Assembly (NCBI GenBank): GCA_900766795.1
Contig: CAAFWX010000042.1
Location: forward strand, 1 to 18,306
DNA length: 18,306 nt
Reading direction: 5' to 3'
From: Oscillospiraceae bacterium
GTDB taxonomy: Bacteria; Bacillota_A; Clostridia; Oscillospirales; Ruminococcaceae
Shown here: positions 14,733 to 18,306 of the stretch, in pieces
How positions within the stretch are numbered: the first letter of the stretch is position 1
Layout: the number at the start of each line of letters is the position of its first letter
Program-made: the position numbers and the translations under genes
Notes under the pieces: generated by a model
The model's database searches: none
What the model was told of the DNA's origin: nothing
The model's input: only the letters and a program-made list of their open reading frames with translations

Positions 14733-15641
14733 TCAGATTGGCACGGGAGTGTCCACAAGAATCTTCGCCACGATATCCTCTGCGGCGGCAGACTGCCCCT
14801 CGGAGAGAATCACGCGGTGGCACAGCACGGGCGCGGCAACCGCCTTTACGTCGTCGGGTGTTGCAAAGGCGCGGTTGTTGATAAGCGCCATCGCCTGCGT
14901 TGCGCGGAAAAGCGCAATCGACCCGCGGGGGCTTGCGCCAAGCTTCACATCCGGGCGGTTTCTGGTGGCGCACACAAGCATGAGAATATACGCCCTAACC
15001 TGCTCGGACACCGACACGCGGCTTGCGGCATTGCGCAGCGCAGCAAGCTCCTCCAGCGTCATCACAGGCTCCACGGCAAGCTTCTGGGGCATTTTGTCCA
15101 GCATCATAAGCTCCGCCGCGCGGTCGGGGTAGCCGATAGACAGCTTCATCAAAAAGCGGTCAAGCTGCGCTTCGGGCAGGTGATAGGTGCCAAAGGTTTC
15201 AATCGGGTTCTGGGTTGCAAGCGTCATAAACGGCACGGGAAGCTTGTGCGTGCGCCCATCAACCGAAATTTGCAGCTCCTCCATCGCCTCCAGCAGCGCC
15301 GACTGCACCTTCGGGGAGGTTCGGTTAATCTCGTCCGCAAGCAGGAAGTTGCACATCGCGGCACCCGGGTGGTAGCTCTCCTCGCCGCTTCTGGGGTCAA
15401 TCGCAGTATACCCGATTACGTCCGACGGCATGAGGTCGGGCGTGAACTGGATTCGCCCGAATGTGCCCGAAACCGACTTCGCAAGCGTTTCCGCAAGCAG
15501 CGTCTTTCCTACTCCCGGCACGTCCTCAATCAGCACATGACCGCCCGCCAGCATTGCGCAGACAATCTTTATAATAACGTCCCGCTTTCCGAGAATTACA
15601 TTCTCGATGTTCTTAATCAGCAGTTCAATTTTCTCGTTCAT
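14733..15641 (-). CDS. MoxR family AAA+ ATPase
   Basis: MoxR ATPases are cytoplasmic AAA+ chaperone-like proteins, usually working with DUF58 and von Willebrand-domain partners to assemble or activate other complexes. This 302-aa protein shows Walker A EDVPGVGKT (39-47), Walker B LLADE (Asp103-Glu104) followed by INRTSPKVQSALLEAMEE, sensor 1 ATQNP, and the arginine-containing LPEAQLDRF segment. I chose the ATG at 15641 because AAGGAG (15646-15651) is directly upstream; a longer TTG frame from 15731 would run through the preceding terminator hairpin. No DUF58 or transglutaminase partner is adjacent, and no good promoter was seen between the ugpC terminator and this gene, so read-through may supply its transcription. 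Confidence 0.93.
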   Translation of the reverse strand: MNEKIELLIKNIENVILGKRDVIIKIVCAMLAGGHVLIEDVPGVGKTLLAETLAKSVSGTFGRIQFTPDLMPSDVIGYTAIDPRSGEESYHPGAAMCNFLLADEINRTSPKVQSALLEAMEELQISVDGRTHKLPVPFMTLATQNPIETFGTYHLPEAQLDRFLMKLSIGYPDRAAELMMLDKMPQKLAVEPVMTLEELAALRNAASRVSVSEQVRAYILMLVCATRNRPDVKLGASPRGSIALFRATQAMALINNRAFATPDDVKAVAAPVLCHRVILSEGQSAAAEDIVAKILVDTPVPI

Positions 15642-15659
15642 ATTTCTCCTTTGCTCAAC

Positions 15660-15691
15660 AAAAACGGCGCGGCATATTTCAGCCGCGCCGT
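15660..15691 (-). terminator. Intrinsic terminator after the sugar-importer ATPase gene
   Basis: On the minus strand ACGGCGCGGC and GCCGCGCCGT (15682-15691 with 15664-15673) form a perfect 10-bp GC-rich stem with an 8-nt loop, and the stem runs into a T tract ending at 15660. It lies 54 nt after the ATPase stop and just upstream of the moxR ribosome site. Confidence 0.88.
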
Positions 15692-15745
15692 GAACAGATG
15701 CTGTAAATTCAGCCTTATGCCGCAGGGTCAACCCGCAGTGTTTGA

Positions 15746-16888
15746 TTAGCCGAGGAGAGAGTGCTCGTCAGCTGCGTCGAACAGGTGAATCTTGTTGGGG
15801 TCAAGAGCAAGCTTGATAACATCCTGAGGACGTGCGGTGCATCTGGGAGATACACGAGCGGTGAGCGGGATACCCTCGCAGGTGAGGTAGAGGTAGGTCT
15901 CAGCACCGAGCATTTCGGTTACATCAACGGTAGCCTCGATGATACCGGTCTTAGCGTTGGACAGGTACATCTCCTCGTCGTGAATGTTCTCGGGACGAAT
16001 GCCAAGGATAACCTCCTTGTCAACGTAGTACTTGAGAGCCTCGTTGTCAGCCTTTGCAGCAGGAAGCTCAACATAGAACTTGCGGCCGCGGCTGGTCTTG
16101 GTGTCCTCAGAGCCGAACTCAACGGTGTACTTGCCGTCAACCATGAGCAGCTTGGAGGGAATGAAGTCCATCTGGGGAGAACCGATGAAGCCTGCAACGA
16201 ACTTGTTTACAGGGTTCTCGTAAAGGTTGATAGGAGAGTCAATCTGCTGGATGTAACCGTCCTTCATAACGACGATTCTGTCACCCATGGTCATAGCCTC
16301 TGTCTGGTCGTGTGTAACGTAGATAAAGGTTGTACCCAGCTTCTTGTGGAGCTTGGAAAGCTCGGTTCTCATCTGTGCACGAAGCTTTGCGTCGAGGTTG
16401 GAGAGAGGCTCGTCAAGCAGGAAGACCTGAGGGTCACGAACGATAGCACGGCCGAGCGCAACACGCTGTCTCTGACCACCGGAAAGAGCCTTGGGCTTTC
16501 TGTCGAGCAGGTGACCGATGTCGAGAATCTTTGCAGCTTCCTCAACGAGCTTCTTAATCTCGTCCTTGGGAACCTTACGAAGCTTAAGACCGAATGCCAT
16601 GTTATCGAAAACAGTCATGTGGGGGTACAGAGCGTAGTTCTGGAAAACCATCGCGATATCTCTGTCCTTAGGAGCAACGTCGTTTACAAGACGGTCGCCG
16701 ATGAACAGCTCGCCCTCGGAGATTTCCTCCAGACCGGCAACCATTCTAAGGGTTGTGGACTTACCACAGCCGGAAGGTCCAACGAGTACGATAAACTCCT
16801 TGTCCTTGATGTTCATTGTAAAGTCGGAAACGGCAACAACGCCGCCGGGGTAACGCTTGTAGATACCTCTGAGTGATAAGCTTGCCAT
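15746..16888 (-). CDS. ugpC: Carbohydrate ABC importer ATPase (UgpC/MsmK/MalK family)
   Basis: This 380-aa protein belongs to the CUT1 sugar-importer ATPases, which can energise several importers from one gene copy (MsmK behaviour in other Firmicutes). Walker A is GPSGCGKST (37-45), the Q-loop is [12 protein letters not shown] (Gln83), the signature is LSGGQRQR (135-142), Walker B is FLLDEP (Asp159-Glu160), and the switch histidine is His193 in [12 protein letters not shown]-terminal TOBE/MalK-type regulatory region follows (about 240-380, with [12 protein letters not shown]). I chose ATG 16888 because AGGAGGT at 16896-16902 lies 7 nt upstream. No permease or solute-binding protein is adjacent, so it probably serves importers encoded elsewhere. 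Confidence 0.94.
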   Translation of the reverse strand: MASLSLRGIYKRYPGGVVAVSDFTMNIKDKEFIVLVGPSGCGKSTTLRMVAGLEEISEGELFIGDRLVNDVAPKDRDIAMVFQNYALYPHMTVFDNMAFGLKLRKVPKDEIKKLVEEAAKILDIGHLLDRKPKALSGGQRQRVALGRAIVRDPQVFLLDEPLSNLDAKLRAQMRTELSKLHKKLGTTFIYVTHDQTEAMTMGDRIVVMKDGYIQQIDSPINLYENPVNKFVAGFIGSPQMDFIPSKLLMVDGKYTVEFGSEDTKTSRGRKFYVELPAAKADNEALKYYVDKEVILGIRPENIHDEEMYLSNAKTGIIEATVDVTEMLGAETYLYLTCEGIPLTARVSPRCTARPQDVIKLALDPNKIHLFDAADEHSLLG

Positions 16889-16987
16889 GTATATGACCTC
16901 CTGATGTACAAAAGATTTTTTGACGGAAATAAAATAGAGCTGCTGCCACAAAAATGAATACAGCTTACGCTATTTCTCGCTAATACT

Positions 16988-16996
16988 ATAATACCA
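16988..16996 (-). promoter_or_regulatory. Extended -10 promoter candidate for ugpC
   Basis: On the minus strand TGGTATTAT forms an extended -10 element (TGn then TATTAT, 5/6 of consensus). The -35 region at a 17-nt spacer is poor, which fits an extended -10 promoter. Predicted leader is about 95 nt before the ATPase start. Confidence 0.45.
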
Positions 16997-17103
16997 AAAC
17001 CAAGCAAAAATTAAAAGAGCCTAAGTCAACAAATATTTTTTCACTCGTTTATATACTTTCACTAACAAAGACAAAAACTACACAATATTTAGGAGTACCG
17101 ATG

Positions 17104-17311
17104 GTGCAATTGCACAAAAAACAGCCATATTTCGTATCCGTGGCACTGGCGCGAGGAATTATTTTGGCGTTTATAACAAAACGACGAAAATTCTTTTGTT
17201 AAAATTTACACAAATAAAACCAAGGCTTTGTGAATAAGCTGTGAAAAGGCGCGGCGAAAGGGTTTCTGAGTGCAAAAATGCGCCGAACAATTCATACAAA
17301 TTGCACAATTT
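17104..17311. promoter_or_regulatory. Gene-free region with three dyad symmetries
   Basis: The 436 bp between the ugpC start and the DUF4830 start hold no credible gene. They contain the perfect 12-bp palindrome GTGCAATTGCAC (17104-17115), TAACAAAA/TTTTGTTA arms around a 12-nt centre (17174-17181 and 17194-17201), and AAATTG-CA-CAATTT (17298-17311) directly ahead of the DUF4830 ribosome site. These may be regulator sites for the divergent genes. No convincing plus-strand -35/-10 pair was found. Confidence 0.4.
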
Positions 17312-17324
17312 AGGAGGACTGACA

Positions 17325-17777
17325 ATGGCGGACAAGGCAACACGTTCGGGAAAGACGCTGCTTCTGGGAGTGATTCTGCTTATATCGGCGGCGCTGTGGG
17401 GGCTGGTAAGGCTTGCGGGCAGCGACAACGACAAAATCCCCGGGGCGACCAACGAGGAACGTCTGGCGTATATTGAGAGCTTCGGCTGGGACGCAGGAAT
17501 AACCCACACGGACGCACGCGAGGTGCGCATTCCCGCGAACTTCGACGAGGAATACGAGCAATACAACGCGCTGCAAAAGGAGCAGGGCTTCGACCTTATG
17601 AAATACCGCGCACGCTCCGTTAAGAAATTCACCTACACCATCACGAACTTTGAGGGCGCAGACCCTGTCGTGCCAATCACCGCAAACCTGCTGGTGCTTG
17701 ACGGGGAGATTATCGGTGCGGACATCTCCTCAGCAGAGGCGGGCGGGTTTGTTACAGTGCTGGCGAAGAACAATTAA
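17325..17777 (+). CDS. DUF4830 domain-containing membrane-anchored protein
   Basis: This 150-aa protein begins with a short basic stretch (MADKATRSGK) and one hydrophobic segment (about 11-31, TLLLGVILLISAALWGLVRL) that is a signal anchor. The remainder is outside the membrane. The soluble part has the DUF4830 pattern: NEERLAYIESFGWD, VRIPANFDEEYEQYNALQKEQGFDL, the KYRARSVKKFTYTITN strand and the closing ANLLVLDGEIIGADISS. I chose ATG 17325 because AGGAGG is 7 nt upstream; a longer frame from 17241 lacks such a site. DUF4830 proteins are found in Firmicutes and have no known function. It stands alone, convergent with the GH130 gene. Confidence 0.85.
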   Translation: MADKATRSGKTLLLGVILLISAALWGLVRLAGSDNDKIPGATNEERLAYIESFGWDAGITHTDAREVRIPANFDEEYEQYNALQKEQGFDLMKYRARSVKKFTYTITNFEGADPVVPITANLLVLDGEIIGADISSAEAGGFVTVLAKNN

Positions 17778-17854
17778 GGGCTGCTTTCCGATAATCACGG
17801 CGTGCAGGCTCTCGACGAATTGCCATCAATGCTCACAATTTTTTCCAATCCAAA

Positions 17855-17881
17855 CACCCCGCGCCGAACCGACGCGGGGTG
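17855..17881. terminator. Hairpin between convergent DUF4830 and GH130 genes
   Basis: CACCCCGCG (17855-17863) pairs with CGCGGGGTG (17873-17881) over 9 bp with a 9-nt loop. The U tract is weak on both sides (CTTATGT on plus, TTTGG on minus), so it may act as a bidirectional terminator for the two converging genes. Confidence 0.6.
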
Positions 17882-17915
17882 CTTATGTATGCCCGATTAG
17901 GGGAAAAGTGCTTAA

Positions 17916-18306
17916 TTAGAAGTACTTGTTGGAGTGAGCCTTAACGTACTCAACAACCTCTTCTGCATAGCAGAACGCCATGCTTACGCAGGTATCAGCG
18001 CAGCCGTAGTAGATTGCGATTCTGCCGGTGTCCTTGTCGCAGAGCGCTGCGCAGGGGAAGGTAACGTTCTGAACGTCGCCGACGGTTTCGTAAATCTCGC
18101 GGGGGTTGATGAGGTACTCGCGGCAGCGGTACTTAACCTTCCAAGGCTGGTCCTTGTCGAGAATGCAAGCGCCGAAGCTGTATACAAAGCCGTTGCAGCT
18201 CTCAAGAACGCCGTGGTAGAACACCAGCCAGCCCTCGCTTGTTTCAATCGGGATAGGACCTGCGCCAATCTTCTTGCTCTCCCAGCCTCTGTCGGGAGCC
18301 ATAACG
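17916..18306 (-). CDS. Glycoside hydrolase family 130 phosphorylase, C-terminal part
   Basis: Only the last 129 or so residues are inside the window; the reading frame stays open to the right edge, so the N-terminus is cut off. The segment MAPDRGWESKKIGAGPIPIE, then GWLVFYHGVLES, the VGDVQNVTFPCAALC stretch and GRIAIYYGCADTCVSMAF are typical of GH130 beta-mannoside phosphorylases, which release mannose 1-phosphate from mannosyl-glucose or beta-1,4-mannooligosaccharides. Full-length family members are roughly 320-390 aa. The TAA stop is followed by the hairpin at 17855-17881. Which GH130 subfamily it is cannot be decided from this fragment. The nearby sugar-importer ATPase is consistent with a mannan or manno-oligosaccharide diet. 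Confidence 0.9.
   Translation of the reverse strand, partial: VMAPDRGWESKKIGAGPIPIETSEGWLVFYHGVLESCNGFVYSFGACILDKDQPWKVKYRCREYLINPREIYETVGDVQNVTFPCAALCDKDTGRIAIYYGCADTCVSMAFCYAEEVVEYVKAHSNKYF

Noticed and set aside
14664..15749. 361-codon open frame opposite moxR
   Set aside because: It runs antisense through a full MoxR gene and a terminator hairpin and shows no domain.

Overview
The window looks like chromosomal DNA of an anaerobic Clostridia member, most likely a Ruminococcus/Oscillospiraceae-type gut bacterium. The reasons are moderately GC-rich genes with AT-rich promoters, strong AGGAGG ribosome sites, the Firmicutes gene order Asp23 (yloU)–FakA (yloV)–recG, a DUF4830 protein, and a UgpC/MsmK-type sugar ATPase near a GH130 phosphorylase. 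This assignment is inference; no rRNA or marker phylogeny is available here. No tRNA, rRNA, CRISPR array, insertion sequence or prophage gene was seen.

Layout. (1) Positions 1-387 hold no credible gene but carry a G-tract block with two interleaved inverted repeats (41-151) and about three copies of a 66-bp tandem repeat (173-381). (2) Positions 8442 down to 388 are one tightly packed minus-strand cluster: PHP-family phosphatase, Lrp/AsnC regulator, class I aminotransferase, ispE, a four-helix membrane protein of unknown function, Asp23-family protein, fakA and recG. Two junctions use GTGA stop/start overlaps, and a good sigma-A-like promoter lies at 8559-8587. (3) Back to back with it, a plus-strand promoter (8596-8624) drives an ACT-domain protein and a UPF0210/DUF711 ('PFL family') protein, closed by a terminator at 10362-10392. 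(4) metY (minus) has a consensus promoter and a leader of about 134 nt carrying a nine-codon ORF, MNIRQVFRM, with a perfect Shine-Dalgarno. (5) A NatA/NatB-type ABC exporter (plus) has its own consensus promoter and is followed by an unannotated 30-residue Arg-rich amphipathic mini-protein just before a terminator. (6) A solitary MoxR ATPase and the sugar-importer ATPase (minus) are separated by a strong terminator. (7) A DUF4830 membrane-anchored protein (plus) converges on the C-terminal part of a GH130 glycoside phosphorylase (minus) cut by the right edge.

How the genes fit together. The minus cluster mixes housekeeping (isoprenoid precursors, fatty-acid phosphorylation, DNA repair) with an amino-acid module (PHP phosphatase, Lrp, aminotransferase). 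metY makes homocysteine from O-acetylhomoserine. The UgpC/MsmK ATPase probably energises sugar importers encoded elsewhere, and the GH130 enzyme would phosphorolyse beta-mannosides taken up that way. The most promising undescribed items are the metY leader peptide, the mini-protein after the ABC exporter, the pseudoknot-like G-rich block beside recG, and the conserved but functionally unknown ACT/DUF711 pair.
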